Notes under the pieces: model-generated
Databases searched by the model: none
What the model saw: the letters and a program-made list of their open reading frames with translations, nothing else
What the model was told of the DNA's origin: nothing
Shown: positions 6,307 through 13,969 of the stretch, in pieces
Layout of the letters: each line of letters opens with the position of its first letter
Numbering within the stretch: the first letter of the stretch is position 1
Source: Eubacteriales Family XIII. Incertae Sedis bacterium
Lineage (GTDB): Bacteria > Bacillota > Clostridia > Peptostreptococcales > Anaerovoracaceae
Length of the DNA: 34,918 nt
Assembly (NCBI GenBank): GCA_031281765.1
Contig: JAITEX010000067.1
Span: forward strand, 1 to 34,918
Direction of reading: 5' to 3'
Translations under genes and position numbers: made by a program

Positions 6307-8346
6307 ATGGAGAATAATAGAGTGATAATGGGTCGGCTCGCGGCCCTGCGCGACGCGATGCGCGCGGCGGGGCTTGACGCCTACCTCGTCTTCGACGCGG
6401 ATACGGTCGGGAGCGAATCCCCCGCGGAGCGCTTTCTGACGCGCACCTGGCTGACGGGGTTTGACGGCTCGGCCGGCTGCGCCGTTATCACGGCAAACGA
6501 AGCGCGGCTGTGGACGGACGGGCGCTACTGGCTTCAGGCTGAGAAGCAGCTTGCCGGTACGGGCATAGAGCTGATGCGATCGGGCAAAGCCGGCGTACCG
6601 AAGCCGGAAGAATTTTTAGCGGCGGCTCTGCACGCCGGGGATGCGGTCGGCGTCTGCGGGGAGACTTTTCCCGCCGCGGAGTACGACGGGCTTGCGGCGG
6701 CGCTGCAGCCGCAGGGCATAGCGGTACGCGCAACCGAAGATTTGTTTGAGAAACTCTGGACAGTAAACCGGCCGGAGATGCCGACGGGAGAGATATTTTT
6801 GCTGGAGGACGCAGCGCGGGCAAAAGGCGCGGGCGCGGCGACGGGCGCAGAAGATATGCACAGGGGGACGGTTCCCTTGTGCGATTTTGTATACAATTCA
6901 ACACAGCGGAACCGTCCCCCTGTGTTGAACGCGGCGGCGCGAAATCTGGCAGCCGTGCGGGCTGAACTGAAGAAGCGCGGCGCCGACTATGCGCTTATAA
7001 CGGACCTCGCGTCGGTCGCGTGGCTCTTCGGGTTCCGCGGCTCTGACATCCTGTGTACGCCGGTTGCCTACGCGCGCGCCCTCGTATCGCAGAGCGACGC
7101 CATTCTCTTTATCGACAATGCGAAAGTCCCTGCGGATGTCTTGTCAAGCCTGGAGATTGACGGGGTTGCCGTCAGGGATTTCGGAGGCATGGAGCATAGT
7201 CTGCGCGGGCTTGCGCCCGGAACGCGCCTTACCTATGACCCTGATACCGTCAGCGCTGCTCTGCGAAATTCCTTAGCCGCCGACATCACGCGTATTGAAG
7301 CGCCCGACCCCGTCCTGCTCCTCAAGTCCCTGAAGACGGACGAAGAAATTGGGAACCTGCGACGCTGCCACGAACGCGACGGCAGGGTTATGGTGCGTTT
7401 TCTCATATGGCTGGAGGAGTCCGCGGGAAAGATAACCGAATACGACGCGGCCGGTAAGCTGACGGAATTGCGGGCCGAAGACCCGCTCAGCCTCGGGGAT
7501 TCGTTCGAGCCGATATGCGCATATGGCGCGAACGGGGCCATCGTTCATTATCATGCGGAGCCGGACAGCGCCGCGGTAATTGGTGAGAGGACATATGCAC
7601 AGGGGGACGGTTCCCTTGAGCAATTTTGTATACAATTTAACACAGTGGAACCGTCCCCCTGTGTCGGCGGTCGTCGTACGGAGCCGGACAGCGCCGCGGG
7701 ACTCGGCGAGGCGGGGTTCTTTGTGACGGACAGCGGCGGGCAGTATGTGGACGGGACGACGGATATTACGCGGACCGTGCTGTTGGGGGATAGTGGCGAC
7801 AGCGCCCGCCGCGACTATACCCTCGTACTGAAAGCCCATATCGCCCTCGCCTCGGTCGAGTTCCGCCACGGAGTGGCGGGAGCGCATCTCGATGCGCTCC
7901 CGCGGCGCGTCCTCTGGCGCGAAGGCGTAGACTACGCGCACGGTACGGGACACGGCGTCGGGTACGTACTCGGCGTACATGAGACGCCGCCAGGCTTCAC
8001 CTCTTCGGCGAATGCGGGCTCCGGCGCCCGGACGCCCATAGAACCGAATATGGTCTTTTCAAATGAACCCGGTCTCTACCGCGCCGGCGCCTATGGCATT
8101 CGCATCGAAAACCTCGTGACGCCCTACGTTTCGCGGGAAAACGAATTCGGCAGGTTCCTGAAGCTCGAGACCCTCTCGCTCTGCCCCATCGATCTCACGC
8201 CCGTCATTGCTGAAATGCTGACAATAGATGAAATAGAATGGTTGAACGCCTACCACCGCGAAGTCTACGCGCGCCTCGCCCCCGGCCTTACGGAAACGGA
8301 ACGCCGCTGGCTTGCTTCGCGCACCCGCGAAATATCGACCCCTTGA
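6307..8346 (+). CDS. Xaa-Pro aminopeptidase (M24B) with two in-frame repeat insertions
   Basis: The product resembles the large cytosolic aminopeptidase P family, which removes N-terminal residues preceding proline with a dinuclear metal centre. The 679 residues comprise two creatinase-like N-terminal domains (about 1-320; FLTRTWLTGFDGSAGCAVIT is typical) and an M24 pita-bread domain. Metal ligands are visible: D475 (VTDSGGQY), D486 (TTDITRT), the His of GTGHGVGY, the Glu of SNEPG and the Glu of IRIEN. The family is usually near 590-600 residues. The excess is explained by two copies of a 66-bp palindrome, at residues about 185-206 and 431-453, the second with a flanking duplication. The start is ATG 6307 with RBS AAAGGGG; an in-frame ATG at 6223 lies in copy A. 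Whether the enzyme is active is unknown. Confidence 0.9.
   Translation: MENNRVIMGRLAALRDAMRAAGLDAYLVFDADTVGSESPAERFLTRTWLTGFDGSAGCAVITANEARLWTDGRYWLQAEKQLAGTGIELMRSGKAGVPKPEEFLAAALHAGDAVGVCGETFPAAEYDGLAAALQPQGIAVRATEDLFEKLWTVNRPEMPTGEIFLLEDAARAKGAGAATGAEDMHRGTVPLCDFVYNSTQRNRPPVLNAAARNLAAVRAELKKRGADYALITDLASVAWLFGFRGSDILCTPVAYARALVSQSDAILFIDNAKVPADVLSSLEIDGVAVRDFGGMEHSLRGLAPGTRLTYDPDTVSAALRNSLAADITRIEAPDPVLLLKSLKTDEEIGNLRRCHERDGRVMVRFLIWLEESAGKITEYDAAGKLTELRAEDPLSLGDSFEPICAYGANGAIVHYHAEPDSAAVIGERTYAQGDGSLEQFCIQFNTVEPSPCVGGRRTEPDSAAGLGEAGFFVTDSGGQYVDGTTDITRTVLLGDSGDSARRDYTLVLKAHIALASVEFRHGVAGAHLDALPRRVLWREGVDYAHGTGHGVGYVLGVHETPPGFTSSANAGSGARTPIEPNMVFSNEPGLYRAGAYGIRIENLVTPYVSRENEFGRFLKLETLSLCPIDLTPVIAEMLTIDEIEWLNAYHREVYARLAPGLTETERRWLASRTREISTP
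6859..6924. repeat. 66-bp palindromic element, copy B, inside the aminopeptidase gene
   Basis: Arms CACAGGGGGACGGTTCC (6859-6875) and GGAACCGTCCCCCTGTG (6908-6924) around a TTGTATACAA core. It is translated in frame 0 of the host gene as HRGTVPLCDF...RNRPPV, between the first and second creatinase-like domains, where normal homologues have a linker. It is 66 bp, a multiple of three, with no stop in the host frame. Confidence 0.93.
7556..7699. repeat. Perfect 21-bp direct repeat flanking palindrome copy C
   Basis: The 21 bases at 7556-7576 recur exactly at 7679-7699 (both encode AEPDSAA-like or TEPDSAA-like residues), and the next 14 bases are similar but diverged. The offset is 123 bp, exactly 41 codons. 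The arrangement is a duplicated target with the palindrome between the copies; the second copy connects naturally to the conserved GLGEAGFF motif. Confidence 0.9.
7598..7663. repeat. 66-bp palindromic element, copy C, inside the aminopeptidase gene
   Basis: Arms CACAGGGGGACGGTTCC (7598-7614) and GGAACCGTCCCCCTGTG (7647-7663) around a TTGTATACAA core. Here the element is read in a different frame from copy B (AQGDGSLEQF...VEPSPCV). It splits the conserved stretch between IVHYHAEPDSAA and GLGEAGFFVTDSGG at the start of the M24 metal site. Confidence 0.93.
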
Positions 8347-8371
8347 CAAATAAAATCCATGCGCGTATAAT
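8343..8371 (+). promoter_or_regulatory. Consensus promoter of the nitrogenase-like operon
   Basis: TTGACA (8343-8348), a 17-bp spacer and TATAAT (8366-8371) form a perfect sigma-A promoter, overlapping the aminopeptidase stop (8344-8346). The predicted transcript start is near 8378. An operator-like palindrome (8392-8410) and a terminator-like hairpin (8426-8466) lie between it and the first gene. Confidence 0.9.
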
Positions 8372-8391
8372 AATTTCATAATACATAGGTA

Positions 8392-8410
8392 ACATATATA
8401 TTTTATATGC
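8392..8410. promoter_or_regulatory. Palindromic operator O1
   Basis: ACATATATATTTTATATGC: left half ACATATATA matches the cluster consensus exactly, and the right half matches at 7 of 9 positions. It begins 21 bases after the -10 box, around +15 of the predicted transcript, a position expected for a repressor roadblock. Related sites occur at 16032, 21319 and 22685, with a half-site at 21176. Confidence 0.75.
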
Positions 8411-8425
8411 ATTACTGATCGGACA

Positions 8426-8466
8426 ACCGAAGGCAACGCTACCAGTGGCAGTGCTTTCGGTTTTTT
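8426..8466 (+). terminator. Leader terminator/attenuator hairpin
   Basis: ACCGAAGGCA (8426-8435) pairs with TGCTTTCGGT (8452-8461) over 10 bp with one G-U pair. A smaller inner hairpin (CTACC/GGCAG) fills the loop, and TTTTTT (8461-8466) follows. It is a good intrinsic terminator, but it lies downstream of the strong promoter at 8343 and upstream of ATG 8482. It may therefore act as an attenuator of the nitrogenase-like operon as well as end aminopeptidase transcripts. No known riboswitch aptamer was recognised in the 48-base leader. Confidence 0.75.
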
Positions 8467-8481
8467 ATTGAGAAGGGAAAG

Positions 8482-9339
8482 ATGAGTTACAAAATCGCGT
8501 TTGCAAGTTCTGACGGAATACATATCGATCGCCATTTGGGCGAGGCTAAGACATTGACGATCCTGACAATAGGCGAGACAAAGAGCGTCACGACAGAAGT
8601 TTTGACAACGACGCTTGCGCCGGGCTCCGGAGGACGGGATGCTTCGCATCCCCATGCGCACGCGCACGTCAACCTTGCGCCCCTTTTAGATTGTGAATTT
8701 GTCGTGGCGCAGAAGATCGGACGCGAAATGTCCAAAGCGCTTTTGCGCAACAATATCTCCGCTATTGAACAGACGGGATCCATCGAGGAGGCGGCAACGG
8801 GCATCATCAAATTTAAGGAAACGCAGGAAAGGCGCCGGCATATAAGCAGGGATGACCTTGTCGTGGAAAAGGCGCACCCGCATGAATTGAATCAAATATC
8901 CGCCATCTATGTTCGGGCCCGCGTCAGGATGAACGAAAACGGCATCTACCAGTGGGATGAAAGATACCCGTTCGAAGAGATTACCCGGGCGGACATCAGT
9001 AATGGAAAGCTCTACATCCTCAAATTGAACGACAGGATCATCGGGGCGGCGACCCTTAACGATAGCTTGGAGTTCCCGGACGCGACGGAACTTGAGCAGG
9101 TTTATGTCATCCACCGGTTTTGCATCGACCCCGATTTTCAGAAGCGCGGCTTTGCCCGGCGCTTTCTCTTCTCCCTCTTTGAAATCGCACAAAGGGAGGG
9201 TATACATGAGATACACTTGGCCGTCGCGGAGCAGAACTTCATTGCGATAAGCTCATACCGGAAAGCCGGGTTTCGAAACCTTGAGCGCATGGATACAGGC
9301 GGGTTCGGCTATTTTCTGCATATGGCACGGAAGATATAG
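8482..9339 (+). CDS. NifX/NafY-like domain fused to a GNAT N-acetyltransferase
   Basis: The 285-residue protein joins two families. Residues 1-115 resemble the NifX/NafY dinitrogenase cofactor-binding domain (YKIAFASSDGIHIDRHLGEA; CEFVVAQKIGREMSKALLRNNISA), with a histidine-rich loop HPHAHAH at 56-62. Residues about 126-285 are a GNAT domain, with the acetyl-CoA pyrophosphate loop HRFCIDPDFQKRGFARRF (211-228; QKRGFA at 220-225) and the late motif NFIAISSYRKAGF (252-264). It is the first gene of the operon, preceded by GAAGGGAAAG. NifX-like proteins carry NifB-co or cofactor precursors in known systems. The acetyltransferase partner is unusual and suggests either an amine substrate from the adjacent amino-acid transporter or protein acetylation. 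Confidence 0.88.
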   Translation: MSYKIAFASSDGIHIDRHLGEAKTLTILTIGETKSVTTEVLTTTLAPGSGGRDASHPHAHAHVNLAPLLDCEFVVAQKIGREMSKALLRNNISAIEQTGSIEEAATGIIKFKETQERRRHISRDDLVVEKAHPHELNQISAIYVRARVRMNENGIYQWDERYPFEEITRADISNGKLYILKLNDRIIGAATLNDSLEFPDATELEQVYVIHRFCIDPDFQKRGFARRFLFSLFEIAQREGIHEIHLAVAEQNFIAISSYRKAGFRNLERMDTGGFGYFLHMARKI

Positions 9340-9348
9340 GAGGGCTAC

Positions 9349-10047
9349 ATGGGAGAGAAATATTTTCGGTGGGATTATGTTCTGGATTATTTTCCGAAGC
9401 TGTTTGAAAAGCTTCCGGTCACCTTGTCCATCGTACTGATGGCGACTCTGTTCGGCAGCATTATCGCCGTATTCGTCGCCTTTATACGGCTTGAACGCAT
9501 ACCCGTCCTGAATCAGCTTTGCGTCGTATTTGTCTCCTTTATGCGCAGTACACCCATTATCGTGCAGATGTTTCTGCTTTTCTTCGGCTCTGTGATGATC
9601 TTCAACACTCTGTTCGGCATCAATATCATCACCTATAACAAAATCTGGTTTGTCTACGCAGCCTATGCGCTGAATCTGAGCGGGTTCATGGCCGAAATAT
9701 TCCGCGGCGCCATCCTCGGCGTCCCGAAAAAACAGATGGACGCAGCTATCTCTGTCGGCCATAACAGGCGTCAAGCGTATCTGCATATCATCATTCCGCA
9801 GGCGGCCGTCATCGCGTTGCCCACACTCGGTTATACGATTGTCGCGTTGCTGCAGGACTCAACGCTGGCTTTCACCTTCGGCATCATCGATGTCATCGGG
9901 GCAATCAACGGAGTGTCCGCCTCTACGGGCCACAAGCTCGAAGGCTACTTCGACGCCGCCTTTATGTTCGCTATACTCGCGATCCTCGTTGAGAAACTGT
10001 TCGGATTCTTGGAGAAAAAAACAACCCACCAGTCGAGAATCACATGA
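9349..10047 (+). CDS. Amino-acid-type ABC transporter permease (HisM/GlnP family)
   Basis: This 232-residue inner-membrane permease has about five hydrophobic segments and a clear EAA cytoplasmic loop (EIFRGAILGVPKKQMDAAISVG) that docks on the ATPase. MRSTPIIVQMFLLFFG is typical of polar amino acid uptake permeases. It has RBS AGGAGG 6 bases before ATG 9349 and follows the NifX-GNAT gene by 9 bases. Together with the permease at 10969 it would make a heterodimeric pore. Cystine-type transporters belong to this family, but the substrate cannot be read from the sequence. Confidence 0.95.
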   Translation: MGEKYFRWDYVLDYFPKLFEKLPVTLSIVLMATLFGSIIAVFVAFIRLERIPVLNQLCVVFVSFMRSTPIIVQMFLLFFGSVMIFNTLFGINIITYNKIWFVYAAYALNLSGFMAEIFRGAILGVPKKQMDAAISVGHNRRQAYLHIIIPQAAVIALPTLGYTIVALLQDSTLAFTFGIIDVIGAINGVSASTGHKLEGYFDAAFMFAILAILVEKLFGFLEKKTTHQSRIT

Positions 10048-10110
10048 CCGCAACCCGGAGTGTGTCTCAAATATATGAAGTTGCGTTTTATTGAAAGAAA
10101 GGAAAGTATC

Positions 10111-10944
10111 ATGAAAACGAAAATAACGAAAATTCTCATTGGCCTGCTGACGCTGAGTCTGTTGTTTGCTGTCGGCTGTTCAAAGTCGAACGACAAGGAC
10201 AGCGGCGAGGCAACCGACGGAGAAAAGACGAAGCTGATCGTCAGTTCGCAGCCGGGCGAGTACCCCCCGCTTATCTACGTGAATGAAAACGGGGAAAATG
10301 ACGGCATAGACTTCCGCATAATCAAGGCTTTGCAGGAGGAATTGCCACAGTACGAATTCGAAGTCGTTGCGCAGGATATGGCGACGACGCTGACCGCGCT
10401 CGATTCAGGAACAGTGGATGTGGGGCTCTGCATGTTCGAGTACAATGAACAGCGCGCCGAGAAATACGTCTACTCCGATGTCGGCTATATGGAATACGGT
10501 CAGTACATCGTCGTGCCGAAGGGCAATCCCCTCGGTATCAAGTCGCTCGACGATCTGGGCGGCAAACGCGTCAGCACCTACCCGTCATCCAATACCGCGT
10601 TTATTCTCGAGGATTATAACGCAAATCACCCGGACAACCAGATAGAGATCGTCTATGTGGCCGCAACGGACGCAATCCGCAAGGGCCTGCAAAGCGGAGA
10701 TACGGACGCGACGCTTTCGACCAAATGGGGCGTTGATCTGGAAGTTGCGCAGTTTGGCGACTATGAGGAGATTGCGGGCGAATCCATCTGGCCAGGCCAG
10801 GCCTATGTCCTCTTCCCGCGCACAAACGAAAACAAGCAAGTACAAGCGGACGTGAACGCCGCGCTCAAACGGCTTGTCGATTCCGGAGAAGCGCAGCGCA
10901 TCTACGACAACCTGCTTGAGGAATGGAAGGCGACCTTGAAATAG
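10111..10944 (+). CDS. Amino-acid-type ABC transporter substrate-binding lipoprotein
   Basis: The 277-residue product is an SBP_bac_3 family binding protein anchored by a lipid. It has a basic N-terminus, a hydrophobic helix and the lipobox-like LLFAVGC, with the Cys near residue 23. The two-lobed domain follows (KLIVSSQPGEYPPLIYVNENGENDGIDFRI; GTVDVGLCMFEYNEQRAEKYVYS). In this family the segment after 'GTVD' and the conserved acidic residue near the end of lobe II bind the alpha-amino and carboxylate groups. The start is ATG 10111, with AAAGGAAAG upstream; an in-frame ATG at 10060 would hide the signal peptide. The ligand specificity would be the best single clue to the pathway substrate. 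Confidence 0.95.
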   Translation: MKTKITKILIGLLTLSLLFAVGCSKSNDKDSGEATDGEKTKLIVSSQPGEYPPLIYVNENGENDGIDFRIIKALQEELPQYEFEVVAQDMATTLTALDSGTVDVGLCMFEYNEQRAEKYVYSDVGYMEYGQYIVVPKGNPLGIKSLDDLGGKRVSTYPSSNTAFILEDYNANHPDNQIEIVYVAATDAIRKGLQSGDTDATLSTKWGVDLEVAQFGDYEEIAGESIWPGQAYVLFPRTNENKQVQADVNAALKRLVDSGEAQRIYDNLLEEWKATLK

Positions 10945-10968
10945 GCGGAGCCGGAAAGCGAAGGGACT

Positions 10969-11682
10969 ATGTCAACCGTATTTGATTTTGATTTTTTTAT
11001 AGAATGCCTTAAGTCGGGCGCGGCGCGGATTCCGGTAAATCTTTACGTGGCCGCGGCGTCGGTATTCTTCGGAATGATATTCGGACTCATTATCGCGCTC
11101 ATACGGGTATTCCGGGTGCCGGTGCTGTCACCGATTTTCCGCTGGCTGGTCACCATACTAAAGGGCGTTCCTGTCATTCTTATGTTGCTCGTCTTCTATG
11201 TTCTCGCAGCGGATTACTTCAATTTAATTATGGAGTATTTCGGAATCGACTACACCTTTCGTCAGTTGAACAAGGCGATTATCGCTATAATCGCCTTGTC
11301 CGTCCTTTCATCCATAGGGCTTTCCGAGTCCTTCCGCGGCGCGCTCGCATCGGTGAAGAAGGGACAGTATGACGCGGCCTATTCCGTCTGGCTTACGAAG
11401 CGGCAGGCCCTCGTTTACGTCATTATACCGCAGGCCTTCCCTATCGCCGTACCGACGCTCTGCAATTATATTATCGGGATGATCAAGGCCGGCGCGCTCG
11501 CCGCTATGATTTCGGTTGTAGACATCATGAACGGCGCGCTCATCCCTGCCAACGCGAACTATCGATACCTCGAAGGGTACACGGCAGCCGCGTTGATTTA
11601 TTGGGTTGTTTGCGCGACGCTCGAAAAGGTATTGAATATCGCGGAAAAACGTTTCGCGAGCAAAGTAAGGGAGGTTGCTTAA
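10969..11682 (+). CDS. Amino-acid-type ABC transporter permease, second subunit
   Basis: The 237-residue permease is paralogous to the one at 9349. Its EAA loop is SFRGALASVKKGQYDAAYSVWLTKRQALVYVIIPQA. LKGVPVILMLLVFYVLAADYF is the typical second segment. The stop TAA (11680-11682) shares its last A with the start of the ATPase gene, so the two are translationally coupled. Confidence 0.94.
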   Translation: MSTVFDFDFFIECLKSGAARIPVNLYVAAASVFFGMIFGLIIALIRVFRVPVLSPIFRWLVTILKGVPVILMLLVFYVLAADYFNLIMEYFGIDYTFRQLNKAIIAIIALSVLSSIGLSESFRGALASVKKGQYDAAYSVWLTKRQALVYVIIPQAFPIAVPTLCNYIIGMIKAGALAAMISVVDIMNGALIPANANYRYLEGYTAAALIYWVVCATLEKVLNIAEKRFASKVREVA

Positions 11683-12440
11683 TGATAGAGGTAAAGGGGC
11701 TGAAAAAGGCCTTTGGGCAAAACCAGGTACTCAAAGGGGTGGGCTTCCACGTCAATGAAGGGGATGTTATGACGCTGCTCGGCGTGAGCGGTTCGGGGAA
11801 AACGACGCTCATTCGTTGCCTGAATTATTTGGAGAGCCCCGACGAAGGGGTGATCCGCATCGATGACCGGACGGTGGACGCGCAGAAAATCACCAAGAAG
11901 GAAATCATCGAACTGCGGAAAAAGACCGCTATGGTTTTCCAGACCTACGACTTGTTCCTGAACCTGAACGCCCTGCAAAATGTTACGGAAGGGCTTATCC
12001 GGGGCGGCAAAATCCCGAAGCCGGACGCGGAGGATATTGCGCGTGATTTGCTTGAAAAAGTGGGGCTGTCCGCAAAATTGGAAAGCAAGCCCTATCAGCT
12101 TTCGGGCGGCGAACAGCAGCGTGTCGGGATAGCGCGCGCGCTCGCGCTCTGCCCTAAGGTCATCCTGTTTGACGAGCCGACTTCGGCGCTGGACCCGGAG
12201 GTGATCGGCGAGATATTGGATATTATCAAGGCGGTGGCGCGGAGCGGCGTTACCATGATTATCGTGACGCACGAGATGGAATTCGCGTTTAGCGTTTCCA
12301 ATAAGGTAGTCTTTATCGATCAGGGGGAAATCGTGGAGGAAGGGTCGCCGCGCGAGGTATTTCTGGAATCCAGTCAGGAACGCACGAAATCCTTCTTAGC
12401 CCGGTCGAATTTCCGGTTCCAACCGGAATATTATTTGTAA
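11682..12440 (+). CDS. Amino-acid-type ABC transporter ATP-binding protein
   Basis: The 252-residue ATPase (GlnQ/TcyC class) has Walker A GVSGSGKTT, a Q-loop, the signature LSGGEQQRVGIARAL, Walker B VILFDEPTSALDPE and an H-loop (VTHEM). It starts at ATG 11682, with AAGGGAGG upstream. It completes an importer in the order permease, binding protein, permease, ATPase. The importer sits inside the nitrogenase-like operon, 12 bases before the NifD-like gene. Confidence 0.96.
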   Translation: MIEVKGLKKAFGQNQVLKGVGFHVNEGDVMTLLGVSGSGKTTLIRCLNYLESPDEGVIRIDDRTVDAQKITKKEIIELRKKTAMVFQTYDLFLNLNALQNVTEGLIRGGKIPKPDAEDIARDLLEKVGLSAKLESKPYQLSGGEQQRVGIARALALCPKVILFDEPTSALDPEVIGEILDIIKAVARSGVTMIIVTHEMEFAFSVSNKVVFIDQGEIVEEGSPREVFLESSQERTKSFLARSNFRFQPEYYL

Positions 12441-12452
12441 AGGAGTAGCAAC

Positions 12453-13949
12453 ATGGGTACAATCAACATCGATGCCGGCACGGTCCCTATCCGGGAAACG
12501 CGGTTAGGCTCCATAACGGGGTATTATGGCGACCTGGAGGATCTGTCGACCAAGTCCTCCTGCGGGAATTTGAAGAACAGGGAACGCTGCTTCAGCCAAT
12601 GCAGCCTCTGCCTGAATATGTGTTCCATCGGGGAGTTCACCTCGCTGCGCGATGTGGCGGTCATCAACCACGCGCCCGCCGGGTGCAATGCGGGCTCCGC
12701 AGCCACCAAGGTGTTTGCCAAACAGATAGCGGAACGCATCGGCAAGGAGTATAATTCCGTGCTGGTCGGAACTGACCTCAATGAGAGTGACACCGTATTC
12801 GGCGCCACAGAATCGCTCCCGGACATCGTCCGACAGGTATATGAGAATTATCGTCCGAGCGCTATAGTAATCGCCTCCTCCTGCGTAAGCGGCGTCATAG
12901 GCGAGGACATCGAAAGCGTCACGAGCGAATTGGACAGACAATACGACATACCCATCTTCCCGATACAGTGTGAAGGCTTCCGCTCAAAGATTTGGCAGTC
13001 GGGCGCGGACATCGCCGACCACGCCTTTGTCAAATACATTGTCAAACCGCCGCAGGAGAAACGCAATGTAATCAATTTCAAGAACTTCTTTGAAAGCGAG
13101 CGTCAGCAGATCACGGAGATTTTTGCGGAGCTGGGTGTGACGCCCCAATTCCTCTATCTCAATTCCACGATTGAGGAGGTCGAACATCTTTCGGAATCCC
13201 TTGCGACGGTCAGCATCTGCGGCACGCTTGGCACCTATCTCGGCAACGCCCTCGAAGAACTTTACGGCGTACCTTATATCCGCAGCCTCAACCCGAACGG
13301 CATCACGGGATTCGAAAGCTGGCTTCGCGAGATAGGCAAAAAGATAGGGAAAAGCGCGGAGGTTGAGAACTATCTCACGCGTGAGAAGGCCAAGTATATC
13401 GATAAAATCGAGGAAGTGAAGGACGAACTGAAGGGGCTGACCGCCGTCATCGGCATGGGCCCCGGCTATGCTTTCGATGTGGGACGCGTTTTGCAGGAAT
13501 TGGGGCTTGAAATCATCTGGACGACTGCCTGGCACCTTGACTATCGTTACGACAACGGGGAAATGCCGACGTCCTTGCGCTATATGACGGAACACTCCGC
13601 AAATAATTTCGGCGTAAGCGTAGCGGATCAGCAGAATTTCGAGATAATGCATACGCTGAAGACGTTGAAGCCGGATGTCTATTTCTCGCGCCATCCGGGA
13701 ACCACGGTATGGGCGGTCAAACAAGGCATTGCATCCGTATTCGTCGCGGATGAGTATACGATATTCGGGTATCGCGGCACCTTGAATTTTGCCAATATGA
13801 TACTTGACGCGGTGCGCAACCGCAGTTTTGAACAGAACCTTGCCGCGCGGACGAAGCTGCCGTACACGGACTGGTGGTACGAGCAGAACAATCAGGCGAT
13901 GCTTTTGAATGAGGGCGAAACCAGACTGCGCGAGGCGGCGGCCCACTAG
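12453..13949 (+). CDS. Nitrogenase-like NifD homologue, pair 1
   Basis: A 498-residue member of the nitrogenase component 1 alpha family. Probable P-cluster cysteines are C53, C78 (HAPAGC) and C144 (SSCVSGVIGED), matching NifD Cys62, Cys88 and Cys154. C256 (SICGTLGTYLG...YGVPY) has exactly the NifD Cys275 spacing to the YG-x-P motif, so a cofactor site is likely. The cofactor histidine (NifD His442, HGYDGF) appears as F438 in IFGYRG. After CEGFR (173-177), NifD Gln191, His195 and His196 correspond by eye to W181, A185 and D186. Four cysteines lie in 12 residues (C46, C50, C53, C57). It has RBS AAGGAG before ATG 12453. It is a reductase of unknown substrate, unlikely to be a classical N2 reductase. 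Confidence 0.92.
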   Translation: MGTINIDAGTVPIRETRLGSITGYYGDLEDLSTKSSCGNLKNRERCFSQCSLCLNMCSIGEFTSLRDVAVINHAPAGCNAGSAATKVFAKQIAERIGKEYNSVLVGTDLNESDTVFGATESLPDIVRQVYENYRPSAIVIASSCVSGVIGEDIESVTSELDRQYDIPIFPIQCEGFRSKIWQSGADIADHAFVKYIVKPPQEKRNVINFKNFFESERQQITEIFAELGVTPQFLYLNSTIEEVEHLSESLATVSICGTLGTYLGNALEELYGVPYIRSLNPNGITGFESWLREIGKKIGKSAEVENYLTREKAKYIDKIEEVKDELKGLTAVIGMGPGYAFDVGRVLQELGLEIIWTTAWHLDYRYDNGEMPTSLRYMTEHSANNFGVSVADQQNFEIMHTLKTLKPDVYFSRHPGTTVWAVKQGIASVFVADEYTIFGYRGTLNFANMILDAVRNRSFEQNLAARTKLPYTDWWYEQNNQAMLLNEGETRLREAAAH

Positions 13950-13969
13950 CGGGGGAGGAAGAGGCAAAT

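Noticed and set aside
6488..6904. Minus-strand open frames across the aminopeptidase gene
   Set aside because: Their apparent starts derive from the palindromic repeat, and the rest is antisense to a well-supported gene in GC-rich DNA.
8372..8466. Molybdenum cofactor or other known riboswitch
   Set aside because: The leader before the terminator is only about 48 bases and half of it is the operator; no conserved aptamer core was recognised.
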